Shown here: positions 1 to 11,036 of the stretch, piece by piece
How the letters are laid out: the number at the start of each line of letters is the position of its first letter
Numbering within the stretch: the first letter of the stretch is position 1
Assembly (NCBI GenBank): GCA_033239525.1
Contig: BSYO01000004.1
Location: 15,662,037-15,726,036 of the forward strand
Direction: 5' to 3'
DNA: 64,000 nt
Source: Nepenthes gracilis
Taxonomy: Eukaryota > Streptophyta > Magnoliopsida > Caryophyllales > Nepenthaceae
Position numbers and translations under genes: made by a program
Notes under the pieces: model-generated
What the model was told of the DNA's origin: nothing
Seen by the model: only the letters and a program-made list of their open reading frames with translations
The model's database searches: none

Positions 1-49
1 GGACCCAACCAGTAGACCCTATTAGCAGAAGGGGTGAATAATCGAGAAT

Positions 50-74
50 AGATTGTGTTCACTCCATACAATCT
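50..74 (-). promoter_or_regulatory. conserved leader hairpin in LTR G
   Basis: Arms AGATTGT (50-56) and ACAATCT (68-74) pair perfectly around an 11-nt loop. The same hairpin sits at the same place in the R/U5 part of most LTRs here. Structure is inferred from complementarity only. Confidence 0.6.
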
Positions 75-984
75 AAGGCTAGTAATAATTATCCCTTCCT
101 GTGAGACATCCCTTCTCGCGGGATTCGATACAGTAATACCGGCCAATAACAGTAACTACCCTCTAATTTAGCGCCCTGAGGAAGGGCAGACCACATGTAA
201 CTCTATGGAAAGAGTTATCCTCGATTACCACCATAACGTTCTAAGGCATACCGGAGAACCTAACTTGACTGTATATCAGTCCCGGATCCTAATTAATAGT
301 GTCAGAAATATTTTTTTCTTTCTTATTTCTTAACTGAAAACCTTTTTAGTTTTCAAAGTTAGTCAGAGTTTCATAGTAACTCTTAAGTCAATTTCAAAAT
401 ATATACAGTAACAGTTTGTAATCCTTTAAATTTGCTTCAGAAATTTAACAGTATAAATCCGTGTAAATTTTTTACACGTAAATCACATCATGGACAGCAT
501 CTCGTTACAGATTAACTTTTACATATCAAAAATTTTGAATTAAAACCATTAAATCCCTTCAATTTCATGCTTAGGGTTTTGCCAAAACTTCCGGACGACA
601 AACGAACACCAAACACTTGTATTTTCATGAAATCAAAGACATATATAGTAGTACGTATCGGTAAACTTGAAATCTGTCAGATTAATCGGGAAAAATAGGT
701 ATTATTTACAGTAAACATGCAGAATCATAAATTTAGAGTATAAATACCATTTTTGAGATATAGAAAAGTCGTAATAATAGTAAATAACGTCTGAAATACA
801 CTTGCCTGAACTCGATCTACAGTTATCCTTACTCTGATTGGGATTGATGGAAGATTTCTCCCCTTTTCTTTTCTCTTCCCTCTCCTTCCCCTCTTCTCTC
901 CTTCAGTTCTGCAGAACTTTAGCCTCAAGGAAGCAACCAAATCCATTTAAAACACGAAGGAGAAAGAGGTCATGTGCAGGTCCA

Positions 985-1110
985 TGTGACCGGCGCTCGA
1001 GCGCACTGCTTGTAGCCAAGACCACTCCTGCCTTGCCTCGAGTGCACCCTCGAGCACAACTTTTGCATTTTTATACTCGAGGGGTGCTCGAGCAGTGGTC
1101 GAGCACCCTA
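985..1110 (-). promoter_or_regulatory. CTCGAG palindrome array in LTR G
   Basis: Contains the 12-bp palindrome GCGCTCGAGCGC (993-1004) and TGCTCGAGCA (1085-1094) plus further CTCGAG half-variants in a GC-rich island inside AT-rich DNA. By position it is in U3, close to the core promoter. No protein is known to me that binds this array. Confidence 0.6.
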
Positions 1111-1237
1111 CTCTCCCTTAGCCCATTTCGCCTCATTTTGTTTCGATATAAAATTTTTTCACATTTTTAAACCTAAACATGATTTTCATCAACATAATTA
1201 TTCCATAATTATCATATTTCGGGATTGGGATCTCACA

Positions 1238-2999
1238 GAAGGAGAGAGAAGGAGCCACGATGACAAAAAGCGCGAAGGGAGAAGAAAGCAGAAGAGAGGA
1301 GAAAGGGTAAAGCAGAAGAGAGGAGAAAGGGTTTCTCCACCACTTTCAATCCGATCAGGGTAAAAATAACGATAGTTCGGGCTAAGGCAAGTGTACCTCT
1401 AACCTTTTATTCCATTTTTACAAGTTTTGAATATCTCTATTTTGTTTTTATTGCTTTAAAGCCCCTGTTTCGGAAACTTTGCCACAATTTATGCATGTTC
1501 TCCGTGATTTCTTTGCTTGATTTTAGTTTATGCATATTTATGATAATATATACCTCTGATTTCATCATTTGATACGCGGTTTGTGCTCAATTTGTTTCCG
1601 AAAGTTTGGACGTATACCCTAGCTCAAAAATTTGGGGATTTTAGTTTTAGAATTTTGAGAAATGTGATGGAAATACTGTTTAACCTATTGTTAAGCTTGA
1701 TAAAATGTTCTGTGCCTGAAGTGTTATAACAAGTTATATTGTTAAATTTCTTGCATGTTCTGAAGCTATCTGAAAGATGCTCTGAAAGAATTTGACTTAC
1801 CGTTAGGGCATGGTAAGTAAAGAATATGAGAATCTGAGCAGGAATCCCTTTAGTTAAGTATTTTAGTTAGCTATTTTAGTTAAGTATTTTAGATAAGTAA
1901 GTTAATAAGAAAATGGACCTAAGACTATTATTCAGTCAGGTAAGATTCTCCTGCATGCCTTAGAACGTTATGGTGGTAATCAAGGATAAATCAGTCTATG
2001 GAGTTATACATGGTTCGCCCTTCCTTAGGGTGTTAACCTAAAGGGTAATTTTCTGTTTCTGCCTACCTTCGGGAGGATTCTGGTAACAATCCCATGAGAA
2101 GGGATATCATATTTCTATGTTTGGCTTTGGATTGTGTGGAGTGAATACAATCTATCCTTGATTATTCGCCCCTATGCTGTAGGGTCTACTAGTTTGGTCC
2201 TTTGGGTAGTAAAATTGGGTTTTTAGAATTTACAAAGTTTAATATTGATTTCTGATTTTCGATGCTTGTACGTTGATTTATGATTTCCAAAGTATGTTAT
2301 TCTGAATTCTATTTTCTATTCTTTACCCTCTGTTCTTCAAATAATACTATGGTTTCTGTTCTACTATACTTATATTCTGCATGAAAGTATTTCACTTGCA
2401 TGTTTTATGGTATTTTACTAGGCTTTGACTCACTTTGTTATTTTCCTCCCCTCCAGATGAAACAGCAGAATTAGTTCCTGACAAGTAAGAATAGGCAAAG
2501 TCTAGTAAGGAAGATTTGGAGCTTCAAAGTCATCTTGAAGATTTTAAGAATCGATAGTCTTTATTGTAATACCATTTTGGGGATGAATATTGTGTACAAC
2601 TTGTCTAGCAGATTATGTATTTTTTGGAACAATATGTATGCTTCAGCAGGTTCATATTATGGGCATAGTTCTGCTTTCGCTATCTACTTTGGATTCACTA
2701 CAAGTCCTAGACGGCATCCCTTACATGGAATTGGATGTAGTGAATTAGAATGTTGAATTAGAGCCATGGGTGTGTATATGGCGTTAGAGGATCCTATATT
2801 AGTGACGAAAATGTGTATTAATGTATATTATTTTGTATATTTGTATGTTTTATTCAAGTTGATTATATCAGTTTAATCAAGTTTTAGGGGAAACCCTGTC
2901 TGATTACCCTTAGAATTCTAAGATGATAATTTGAGCTTTAGTTCTGTATGGTCATTGACGGAATGTATTAGAGGTACAAAAAAAATCCATTCCGTCACA
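1238..2999 (+). mobile_element. 5' LTR of element F, right part
   Basis: This 1,762-bp stretch aligns end to end with 7183-8944, the matching part of F's 3' LTR. It ends ...TCCGTCACA and is followed after 2 nt by a primer-binding site, which makes it a 5' LTR in plus orientation. The left part of the LTR lies beyond LTR G, outside the window. In one 129-bp block (1689-1817 versus 7611-7739) I count 10 differences, mostly transitions, so F is not a recent insertion. It contains a predicted leader intron (1387-2456). Confidence 0.9.
1387..2456 (+). other. predicted GC-AG leader intron inside 5' LTR of F
   Basis: Donor AAG|GCAAGTG at 1386/1387 matches the strong GC-type 5' splice consensus. The acceptor is a pyrimidine tract TTATTTTCCTCCCCTCCAG ending at 2456, followed by ATGA, with GACTCAC upstream as a possible branch site. 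The same pair recurs in nearly every LTR of the window. Purely sequence-based; no transcript evidence. Confidence 0.4.
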
Positions 3000-3001
3000 A
3001 T

Positions 3002-3012
3002 TGGTATCAGAG
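3002..3012 (+). other. primer-binding site of F (tRNA-iMet type)
   Basis: TGGTATCAGAG, 2 nt after the LTR end. It is complementary to the 3' end of plant initiator tRNA-Met, the usual primer for Ty3/gypsy chromoviruses. Confidence 0.9.
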
Positions 3013-5403
3013 AAAATAGATGCCTTAGGAATGATTTGAATCATATGCAAAAGCTTAGGAAATGATTATGATTAATCAACAAAGTAGATAAGGTCTAGAA
3101 TGACTAAGTTAGGTTGTATGGTCCTAAGTATTCTTGTTATGTAAGTTAGATTAGAACTAAGCCAGGACTTAGTGATTAAATTGAATGACATTGATCTCAG
3201 GCCTTGGTTAATCGATTTGGGTTCTTGATCTAGGTCAATATATTCTAAATTGAGGAAAGATGAAGTAGTCACTTAGTTTAAGGTTAAATTCGATTGGTCT
3301 TGGGCTAGAATTCTCAGGTTAGTATATTACTATTACGTTACTGAGAAGGGATAATTGAATTGCCACTAGTTTGTTTGAGATTATGACTATCAGACAAATA
3401 TTTAGATGGACCCTTTTGAGACTTATTATAAGTGGATAATTGATTAAATATCTGGGTGAATGGATTGGGTGCCAGGAGGATAATTTCATTTGGTTTCCTA
3501 TAAATATATAAAGGAAAATCAATTTAGGAATAACTAAATTATGAATTATGAATTATGAATCAATTTGGTTTCCTATAAATTATGAATTTCAATGTCCAGT
3601 TTGGGTTTATGAATAACTAACTTATCCAATCTAATTTCCGGACTTTGATGGGATACTAAGACAATTTGATTGGAAAATTGGCACAATGATTTTGAAAAGA
3701 GTAATTTTATTTACAACTAGGATCACATATTTTAAAATATCATATGAGTTGCAAGAGATGTGATAGAATTAATATGGTGGTGCTTGCAAGTTATGTAATA
3801 AGCTAAGTGCTAAGTGTAGATGGCGTATTAGGCCATACCTGGAAGTCATTATGCGGATAAGAAAATTAGAGGAAACTGTTAAAAGTGAAGATTAGACTAT
3901 CTCATATTCTAACTGGCAAATAAGGTAGCTGTTAAAGTTGTGCCGAAATCGGCAATGATCTTAAGGATTCAAATAGAATCGATGAGGCTATTTGGTGAAC
4001 TTTGAAAATTTGGTTAACCAAGAAATTAATGATTTGATGTTGGGAGTCTTAAAACTAAGATATTTATAAGAGAGGTGAAGTGTCACCATGAACAGGTTTC
4101 AATATCAGAGTAGTGAGGTTATGAAAATATAAAAGGAGAAACCCTTGTGATTTTGCTTGAAGTTGATTGAACGGTAAAGTCCTTGGGTTTTAGTCCAATT
4201 ATTGTGATACTGTGAAAATTAGCTGATCTGATTGGAATGAATAAATTGGCCTTACAATAGGATATTAAGTTACTAAATGTTGAAGTTTCAATGATAACTT
4301 GGGGAGTGTATGAGCTCGTATGATCTCAGGTTCTGATTTGAGGTTCAAATAATAGATTTAGTTTATGATAAATTTGATTGGCTTTGGGTTGAGATTTTTA
4401 GGTAAGTATGTTACTAAGAAAGGATACTTGAATCTGATAATTAAATATGACGGATAAAGTAGTGAGGGCTTGAGTTTAAGAAATTGATCTTAAGGACTTC
4501 AAAGGTGTTGGTAGTGTTGATGATAATCAAATGCTTGAAAGAAAACAAGCTGATATTGCCTTAGACAAGATAGAAGGTGAAGTTAACTTTGGATTTCGAT
4601 GATAAAGAGATATTGTAGAGAATATTGTGGATTTTATACGGGCAAAGATTTTGTTGTAAAGGGATTTTTGGAATCATGCTTTACTTGGGATGATTTGACT
4701 GCATGATCAGGAATTGCTTATGTTTTCTCGGGATGAATAAAAAAAGGGTTTGATGTTTGTATTGAGATTTTGTGGTAATAACACAAGTATAGAGGTGTTC
4801 TGTGCCATGGTGGGAGGTGAAATTTCCAAATTTGATATTCAATGTATATATATATATATATATATATATAGGAAGATTTGGGAATTTGAAATCTATAATC
4901 CGTTTGTGTTCCCTAAGACTAGCCGTTGTTCGAGGACCGTGGATTTTCCATGAGTTGCATTGGGATTTGTGATCTTCCTCAGTCTGTAAATAAAATTGGA
5001 ATAAACTAATATGACTAAAGTTGTGGTACCAACCCTTGATATAGTCTCGAGGATATTTCTTAAAGAAGAAGGTTTAGTTGATTGCTGTTAATTAATTATT
5101 CGAGACTGTGTTGGGGTCAACTCCAATATTTCAAGATTTTGTACTGAGTTGGGAAAGCATTGATTAATGCTTGCTAAGAATTACTCTAGAACCTTGGGGT
5201 AGGTAAAATGATGGATGAAGGTTACATGTGGATGGTTCAAAACTTGATTGCCGAGGGATAAATTGTCCAATAAATCAACATTGGAGAATGAATATGTAGT
5301 TCATCCAATCTGTTACTAAGATCTGATATTTTCTAAGGCCAATCATTTAATTGAAGAAATAACTTGGAAATGTTAGAAAGGTTTCCTCCGATTAAAGACA
5401 TTT
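3013..5403 (+). mobile_element. non-coding internal region of F
   Basis: About 2.4 kb between primer site and polypurine tract with no open frame of useful length and no gag, protease, RT or RNase H motif. It aligns in patches with the internal region of H (for example around 3800-3890 and 31270-31360) and, in reverse, with that of B (around 4000 and 46660). Just before the polypurine tract, 5340-5385 reads as a worn chromodomain tail (N-H-L-I-E-E-I-T-W in frame), so the region may descend from the 3' part of a pol gene. Likely a non-autonomous derivative (LARD-like). Confidence 0.7.
4842..4870. repeat. (TA)n microsatellite in F internal region
   Basis: About 14 TA dinucleotides in a row. 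Simple repeat; no function suggested. Confidence 0.9.
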
Positions 5404-5413
5404 CAGGGAGAAT
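5404..5413 (+). other. polypurine tract of F
   Basis: CAGGGAGAAT directly before the 3' LTR start TGTAATATCTCG. It holds the place of the plus-strand primer, as GTGGGGGAGAT does in the T elements. Confidence 0.7.
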
Positions 5414-5613
5414 TGTAATATCTCGATTTTTTTTAAGTATAGAAATTAAGATTATATAATCAAGCTTGGGGTTAATTAATGAGATATTAAGTAATGACGA
5501 CATATCATAATGGTCAAGAAATAACCTGCTAAGGACAAGATAGTGGACCAGCACAAATTGGAGGAAATAAATTTAGTCAATGAGCGTTGACTGAATGTTA
5601 TGTAAAAAGAGAC

Positions 5614-5736
5614 CGGTCAACATGTTGACCGATTAATTGAATATTTACCCAGTATGCTTATAGTGGAGAATAGCTAGAATGCATCTTAACGCAAAATACC
5701 AGGTCGCAAAAAATGCCCGGTCAACACGTTGACCGG
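5614..5736. promoter_or_regulatory. two palindromic W-box pairs in U3 of F
   Basis: CGGTCAACATGTTGACCG (5614-5631) and CCGGTCAACACGTTGACCGG (5717-5736). Each is a head-to-head pair of TTGACC, the core bound by plant WRKY factors. A decayed third pair lies near 6661-6680. WRKY binding is inference. Confidence 0.55.
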
Positions 5737-5789
5737 TAACTGTGCCATTTTTCCCAGTATGGCAAAATGGCCAGGTTTGCACCAAGAGC

Positions 5790-7080
5790 CGGGATGGCAT
5801 TACCGACACAAATGAATAGCTGGAATGCTTGTGAGAGGAATCACCTGTATGGGAAATAACTGGTATGCTCGTAAGAAGAGTTGCCCGAAATGGGTATTTT
5901 GGGCATAATGGTTCAATGGCTAGTTAGGTGCAAATTGCCGGAATGGTACCATAGGAGGAAAAATGCATTTCAGGCAGTATGATATATTCTGCCAGAAAGA
6001 AGTAAAGTGATGAAACAGAGCCAAAATCACCAGCATGAATAAACAGCGAAACTGACCTATATGGATGTAGGAAAATTACAGGGATGGTGATACCAAGATG
6101 GATGAGAGTAAAGTGACAAATGAGTAAAAATGACCGATTTACATGAATATACCGGGATGGGTAAAATTACAGGTTTGGGTGAACTTACCGGCATGAGCAA
6201 GATGACCGGTATCCATGAAAATTACCGGTTTACACAATTTACCTGTATGAGTAAAATTATTGGTGTGGGTAAAATTACCGATATGGAACATTTGACCGGG
6301 ATGCGCAATCTGCCTAATATGGCACATTTGATCGGGATTCACAATTTGCCCGATATGGCGCATCTGACTGGGATGCGAAATCTTCCTAGTATGATATATT
6401 TGGCCGAAATGTGCAATCTGAAGATATGGAGCACTTTAGGCGGTTTGGTGAATTTCCCAAAATGAAGCAAATGGATGGAATGAAGAAAAATGATCAGTAT
6501 GATTGTGATTAAAATTACCGGTATTGATTTGTAGCAAGAATAACCCAAATGCACAATTTATCGGTATATGTGATTTGTCGGTATGGAAATTGGCCTGGTA
6601 TGAATGAGGAAAAATGACCAGCATGCGTCTTTGAGGCAAATAACAGGTTGCCAAAATATCCAGTCAACGTGTTGACGGACAAGATGACAAAAAGGCTGGT
6701 TTGCACTAATGGCCGGAATGGATGAAAACAACCGGTATGCATGTGAGGAAATTGCTTGGTATGAATCAAAATACTGGAACAGTTATAAATGCTGGAATGG
6801 GTAAAAATGAGGAAGAATATTTGACCAATATGATTATAAGGAGAAATGACCAAAATGAGCAAGGTGACCGGTATGCATGATAATTACCGAGATGCACAAT
6901 TTACCCGGTGTGACGCAATTTGCCCGGTTTGGTGCATTTTACTGAGATGAAGCAAAATTACTGGTATGAATGAAGGGCTGGTATGGATGAAATTCCGGTG
7001 CAACAAAATGATCGGTATGCCTTGTAGCCAAAATACCGGGATTAAAATGGGTAAAAATGTCAGAAAGGTCATTGGATCGG
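5790..7080 (+). repeat. 18-bp U3 minisatellite of F
   Basis: Degenerate tandem repeat around AATTACCGGTATGGGTAA, clearest between 6130 and 6430 where the period is 18 bp. Because 18 is a multiple of three, this stretch stays open on both strands and encodes hexapeptide repeats of LTGMRN/LPDMAH type. Position upstream of the TATA box argues for an LTR enhancer-type repeat rather than a gene. Confidence 0.75.
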
Positions 7081-7113
7081 TATGGGTGAGTTCCAGAAAG
7101 ATCTCGAATCCTC

Positions 7114-7120
7114 TATAAAG
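7114..7120 (+). promoter_or_regulatory. putative TATA box of F 3' LTR
   Basis: TATAAAG between the U3 repeats and the R/U5 landmarks. Transcription would be expected to begin roughly 25-35 nt downstream. Confidence 0.55.
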
Positions 7121-7308
7121 TGGGAAGCTTAGTTTATAAATGCTGAGTTTGCGATTTTGGGAGAAACATTTAGAAGCGGTGAAGGAGGAGAGAGAAGGAG
7201 CCACGACGACAGAATGCACGAAGGGAGAAGAAAGCAGAAGAGAGGAGAAAGGTTTTCTCCACCGATTTTGATCCAATCAAGGTAAAAATAGCGATAGTTC
7301 GGGCTAAG

Positions 7309-8404
7309 GCAAGTGTTCCTCCAACCTTGTTTCCCATTTTATCAAGTTTTGAATATCTCCATTTTGTTTTTATTGCTTTAAAGCACTTGTTCTCGAAGCT
7401 TTGTTGTGATTTATGCATGTTCTCCGTGATTTCTTGACTAGATTTTAAGTTATGCATATGCATGATGATATATACCTCTAATTTCATCGTTTGATACGCA
7501 GTTTGAGCTTGATTTTCTTTCGAATGTTTTGACCTAAACCCTAACTCAAAAATTTGGGGATTTTGGCTTTGGAATTTTGAGAAATATGATGAAAATACTG
7601 TTTAACCACTTGTTAAGCTTGATAAAACGTTCTGTGTCTGAAGTGTTATAAAAAGTTCTATTGTTAAATTTCTCGCATGTTCTGAAGCTGTCTGAAAGAT
7701 GTTCTAAAAGAATTTAACTTACCGTTGGGGCATGGTAAGTAAAGAATATGAGGATCTGAGTAAGAATCCCTTCAGTTAAGTATTTCAGTTAATAACCTCA
7801 GTTAAGTATTTTAGTTGGGTATTTTAGTTAAGTGTTTTAGTTAAGTTAATAAGAAAATGGACCTAAGACTATTATTTAGTCAAGTAAGGTTTTTCGGCAT
7901 GCCTTAGAACGTTATGGTGGTAATCGAGGATAACTTTGTCCATAGAGTTATACGTGATCCGCCCTTCCTCAGGGGGTTAACCAAGAGGATAATTTTCTAT
8001 TTCTGGCCTACCTTCGAGAGGCATTCTAATACCAATCCCATGAGAAGGGATATCCAATTTCTATTTCTGACCTTAGATTGTGTGGAGTAAATACAATCTA
8101 TCATTGATTATTCGCCCCCTCTTCTAGTAGGGTTTACTAGGTTGATCCTTCGAATAGTAAAATTGGGTTTTTAGAATTTACAAAGTTTAATATCGATTTC
8201 TGATTTCCAATGCCTGTACGTTAATTTATGATTTCCGAAGTATGTTACATTGAATTCTACTTTCTGCTCTTTATCCTCCGTTCTTCAAATAATATTATGG
8301 TTTCTGTTCAACCGTACTTATGTTCTGCATGAAAGCATTTTACTTGCATGTTTTATGGTACCTTATTGGGTTTCGGCTTACTCTGTTATTTTCCTCCCCT
8401 CCGG
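7309..8404 (+). other. predicted leader intron in F 3' LTR, acceptor damaged
   Basis: Donor AAG|GCAAGTG at 7308/7309. The acceptor tract matches the 5' copy but ends CGG instead of CAG at 8402-8404, a mutation that would abolish splicing from this copy. Confidence 0.35.
8075..8099 (+). promoter_or_regulatory. conserved leader hairpin, F 3' LTR
   Basis: Arms AGATTGT (8075-8081) and ACAATCT (8093-8099), perfect 7-bp stem. The 5' LTR copy is at 2130-2152. Confidence 0.6.
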
Positions 8405-8944
8405 ATGAAACAGTAAAATTGGTTCCTAACAAGCAAGAATAGGCAAAGTCTAGCAAGGAAGATTTGAAGCTTTGAAGTCGTCTTGAAGATTTTGGGATTC
8501 GATAGTCTTGATTGTAATACATGGTTTTGGTGATGAATATTGTGTACAACTTGTTTAGATTTTTATGTATTTTGTTGGGACAATATGTATGCTTCTGCAG
8601 GTTCATATTATGGGCATAATTCTGCTTCCGCTATCTGCTTTGGATTCAGCACAAGTCATAGATGATATCTCTTATATGAAATTTGGTGTTGTGGATTAGA
8701 ATGTTGAATTAGAGCCATGGGTGTATATATGGCGTTAGAGGATCCTATATCAGTGGTGAAAATGTGTGTTGTGTATATTATTTGGTATATTTGTATGTTT
8801 TATTCAGGTTGATTATATCAATTTAGCCCAATTTTAGGAGAAACCTTGTCTGATTTTCCTTAGAATTCTAAGATGATAATTTAAGCTTCAATTCTGTATG
8901 GTCATTGATGGAATGTATTAGAGATTCAAAAAAAATCCGTTACA

Positions 8945-9992
8945 ATATGGTGCCTTCGAAATCAGGCTAGAACCAAGGACAACTTTCATCTCAAATTCAA
9001 TCTCTCGATGAGGGGGTAACCCAGGCAACTCTACTTAAAACACATCCTTAAAATCATATACAACCAGAATGTCCCTCGTCGGCATGCTGTACTCGCAATG
9101 GTGCTGGCATATGCTAGATAAGCCTGGCATCAACTTTTCATCAAATGTTTGGCATGTAAAGCCGAAACCAATATGGGCATCTCCTTTCTCTTAATGCCTT
9201 GAAAGAAAAAGGGTTTGACTCTAGGAATATCAAAATATACCCTTTTAAGGAAGAAATCAATGCTGGTATGATATTTTGCTAACTAGTCTATCCCCAAAAT
9301 AACATCAAAATCACCCATATTCAACAATATCAAATCTACCATCAAACTCCTCCCATTCACTTCCACTATACATTTCGGATACATAACATCAGTAACTACT
9401 GAGGGCCAGTAGGTGTCGATACAACTAAAGAATAATCCAAAATTTTCAGAGTGGACACAACATAACATCTAAATTGCAGGGAAACAAAAGAGTGCGTAAA
9501 CCCATAATCAAATAAAATAGAAGCTAAAACTCCACAAATAAAAAGGGAACTTTCAACCACGTTCGAGGATGCCTCAGTGTCCTGTACCGTCACCGCAAAC
9601 GCTTTAGGTGGAACAGTAGTCTTCTTCTCTTCTAGCCTTTGGGGTAATGGACAATCTTTAATCTGGTAGCCTTATTGTCCACATCTAAAACAAGCTCTCG
9701 TCGCCTTATGACAAGGGTACCCTTCATGTTTCTTCCCACATAGAACACAATCAGTAACTGACACCTGAAAACAAGTCACAGACTAAACTTCAGTGATACT
9801 TTTTTCCTTTGCTGCCGTCTTCGCCTTCTTAAAAGGCCTGGAGGGTCTTACATTAGATCCCGTGCTATAACTTGTCCGGTATACCGCCCTCTTAGCAAGG
9901 AACTTATGGGTCTCTAGCTCCTTTTCAAAAATCTGTGCCCTATCCAAGATCTCTGCATAAGTTTGAGGTTTCTGGGTCACCAATTGTCTCCC
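8945..9992 (-). pseudogene. element D: end of gag, zinc knuckle, protease (remnant)
   Basis: Reading leftward from 9992, the reverse strand gives the gag tail (GRQLVTQ, then a YAEILDRAQIFEKELE segment, ending near 9783), then a zinc-knuckle region near 9665-9760 with CVLCGKKHEGYPCH and a second knuckle broken by a stop. Next comes a retropepsin-like stretch (9396-9593) in which the catalytic DSG of ILFDSGSTHSF reads D-Y-G, then ILGID in another frame (9283-9468). Last is the protease/RT linker up to SKAPY at 8945. Several stops and a frameshift. It continues the gag half at 12885-13701, split by solo LTR C, and breaks off at F. Confidence 0.85.
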
Positions 9993-9997
9993 AATAT
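9993..9997. repeat. left target-site duplication of solo LTR C
   Basis: AATAT, repeated exactly at 12880-12884. Five bases is the normal Ty3/gypsy duplication. Confidence 0.85.
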
Positions 9998-10283
9998 TGT
10001 GACAGAACAGATTTTTCTTCCCCTCAGATGACTCCATCATTACAAAATTAAAAACTAAAGCCCAAATAACAACCTAAAGTTCTAAGGGAAAACAGACAAA
10101 GTTTTTCCTAAAATTGGGCTAAATCGAATACAAACAACCTTTCTATAACCTGCAGGGACAGGAATATAAATCTCCACACCTATTTACAGTTCATACATAG
10201 ACGTCTCATCCGTAACATAGGATCATCAGATGCCATGTCTTCTCCCATGGCTTCAATTAATCAATCCTATCCACTATACTAAC

Positions 10284-10300
10284 AATTCAGAATAAGAGAT
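10284..10300. repeat. left target-site duplication of retroposon P
   Basis: The 17 bases AATTCAGAATAAGAGAT recur at 11020-11036. The related D LTR near 13988 (ATTCAGAACGGAGAT) shows the empty site. Confidence 0.9.
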
Positions 10301-11019
10301 TTTTTTGTAAGTAAAGTGTATTAAAGAAAAAAGAAAAAAATAAAATTTGTGTTCTAACTTCAAGTGTTTTTCCGACTTGAAGTTAGAACAGAGACGTTGG
10401 GGCATATCCCGAGCTACATGAACATGTCATGAAAATAAAGAAACATTACAAAAGTATAATCAATCAGTAATCCCAATTGGCCTATGGCCTACACAAATAC
10501 ACTCAGCAACACCACTTTTTTTCAAAAATGGGAACAGAACAGGCAGAATAGATAAAACCGCCCGCACATCGGATCCAGTCCAGCAAGAAATAGCCCATCC
10601 ATCTAAAAGCGCCATTCCGGCAATATGTTGCATATTGTGGCATATCAGGCGACATGCCATTCCAGGAAAATCTTGTATATCAGGTACCAAGCCATCCCGG
10701 CATGGGGCGTCTTACCAAGCATAAAGCAAACTGGGCATAAAACTCAAATCAGCCAAATTCCATTCACCAAACCGGCCCAATGATCCATTCACCATCCTGG
10801 TAAACTACCCCTACAAAATCAAACCAACTCGGCAAAGACAGCCCATCCATCCCAAAGAACCATTCCGACAATTTGTTGCATATTATGGCATATTGGGCGA
10901 CATACCATTCCGGTAAATCCTTGTATCTCTGGAGAAATGTCATCCCGACATTTGGCAGCGTACCAAGCATTACGCAAACCGGGTATAAGCCTCAAATCGT
11001 CCAGGCGATTCAAACCGGT
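10301..11019 (-). mobile_element. LINE-like retroposon P, 5'-truncated
   Basis: A 719-bp insertion with a 17-bp target duplication and a short A tail (T-run at 10301-10306 on the plus strand), signs of target-primed reverse transcription. Read on the minus strand, its 3' end shows a GCTCGGGATATGCC block, a 16-bp perfect hairpin (10350-10390), and TTTACTTAC before the tail, as in insertions Q1 and Q2. The body consists of two imperfect copies of a roughly 248-bp unit (for example AGCCCATCC at 10592 and 10840) and contains ACCGG-ATGG motifs reminiscent of F's U3 repeat. No recognisable LINE ORF remains. Confidence 0.8.
10350..10390 (-). other. 3'-end hairpin of retroposon P
   Basis: Arms TGTTCTAACTTCAAGT (10350-10365) and ACTTGAAGTTAGAACA (10375-10390), 16 perfect base pairs and a 9-nt loop. 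Q1 and Q2 have hairpins at the same place with different stem sequence. Confidence 0.8.
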
Positions 11020-11036
11020 AATTCAGAATAAGAGAT
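11020..11036. repeat. right target-site duplication of retroposon P
   Basis: Identical to 10284-10300. Confidence 0.9.

Larger units (their letters stand above)
1..1237 (-). mobile_element. LTR G, right part, inserted in the 5' LTR of F
   Basis: Reverse-oriented LTR that begins left of the window and ends at 1237 in ...GGGATCTCACA, the complement of an LTR start TGTGAGATCCC. Its complement closely matches the start of LTR H at 25209. It carries the family landmarks in reverse order: leader hairpin (50-74), GC-type donor-like site (805/806) and a CTCGAG array (985-1110). To the right, F's LTR resumes with GAAGGAGAGAG, matching the uninterrupted copy near 7183. No open frame of note. Whether G is a solo LTR or part of a full element cannot be seen, because its left end is outside. 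Confidence 0.85.
5414..8944 (+). mobile_element. 3' LTR of element F, complete
   Basis: Runs from TGTAATATCTCG to ...AATCCGTTACA, 3,531 bp, the longest LTR here without a nested insertion. U3 (5414 to about 7145) carries two palindromic W-box pairs and a long 18-bp minisatellite. A TATA box lies at 7114-7120. R/U5 carries the predicted intron (7309-8404) and the leader hairpin (8075-8099). Immediately right of 8944 the reverse-oriented pol of D resumes (serine, lysine, alanine, proline, tyrosine codons of the SKAPY motif), so F was inserted in D. The left target duplication lies outside the window. Confidence 0.88.

Noticed and set aside
3489..3600. Local repeat of TTGGTTTCCTATAAAT and ATGAATT in F internal region
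   Set aside because: Small replication-slippage type duplication without further context.
6130..6465. 111-codon open frame with hexapeptide repeats, possible repeat protein
   Set aside because: It lies in U3 of F within an 18-bp tandem repeat that is open on both strands; no separate promoter or homologue suggested.
7170..7487. 105-codon minus-strand frame
   Set aside because: Lies within F's LTR around the promoter and predicted intron start, antisense to transcription, no recognised domain.
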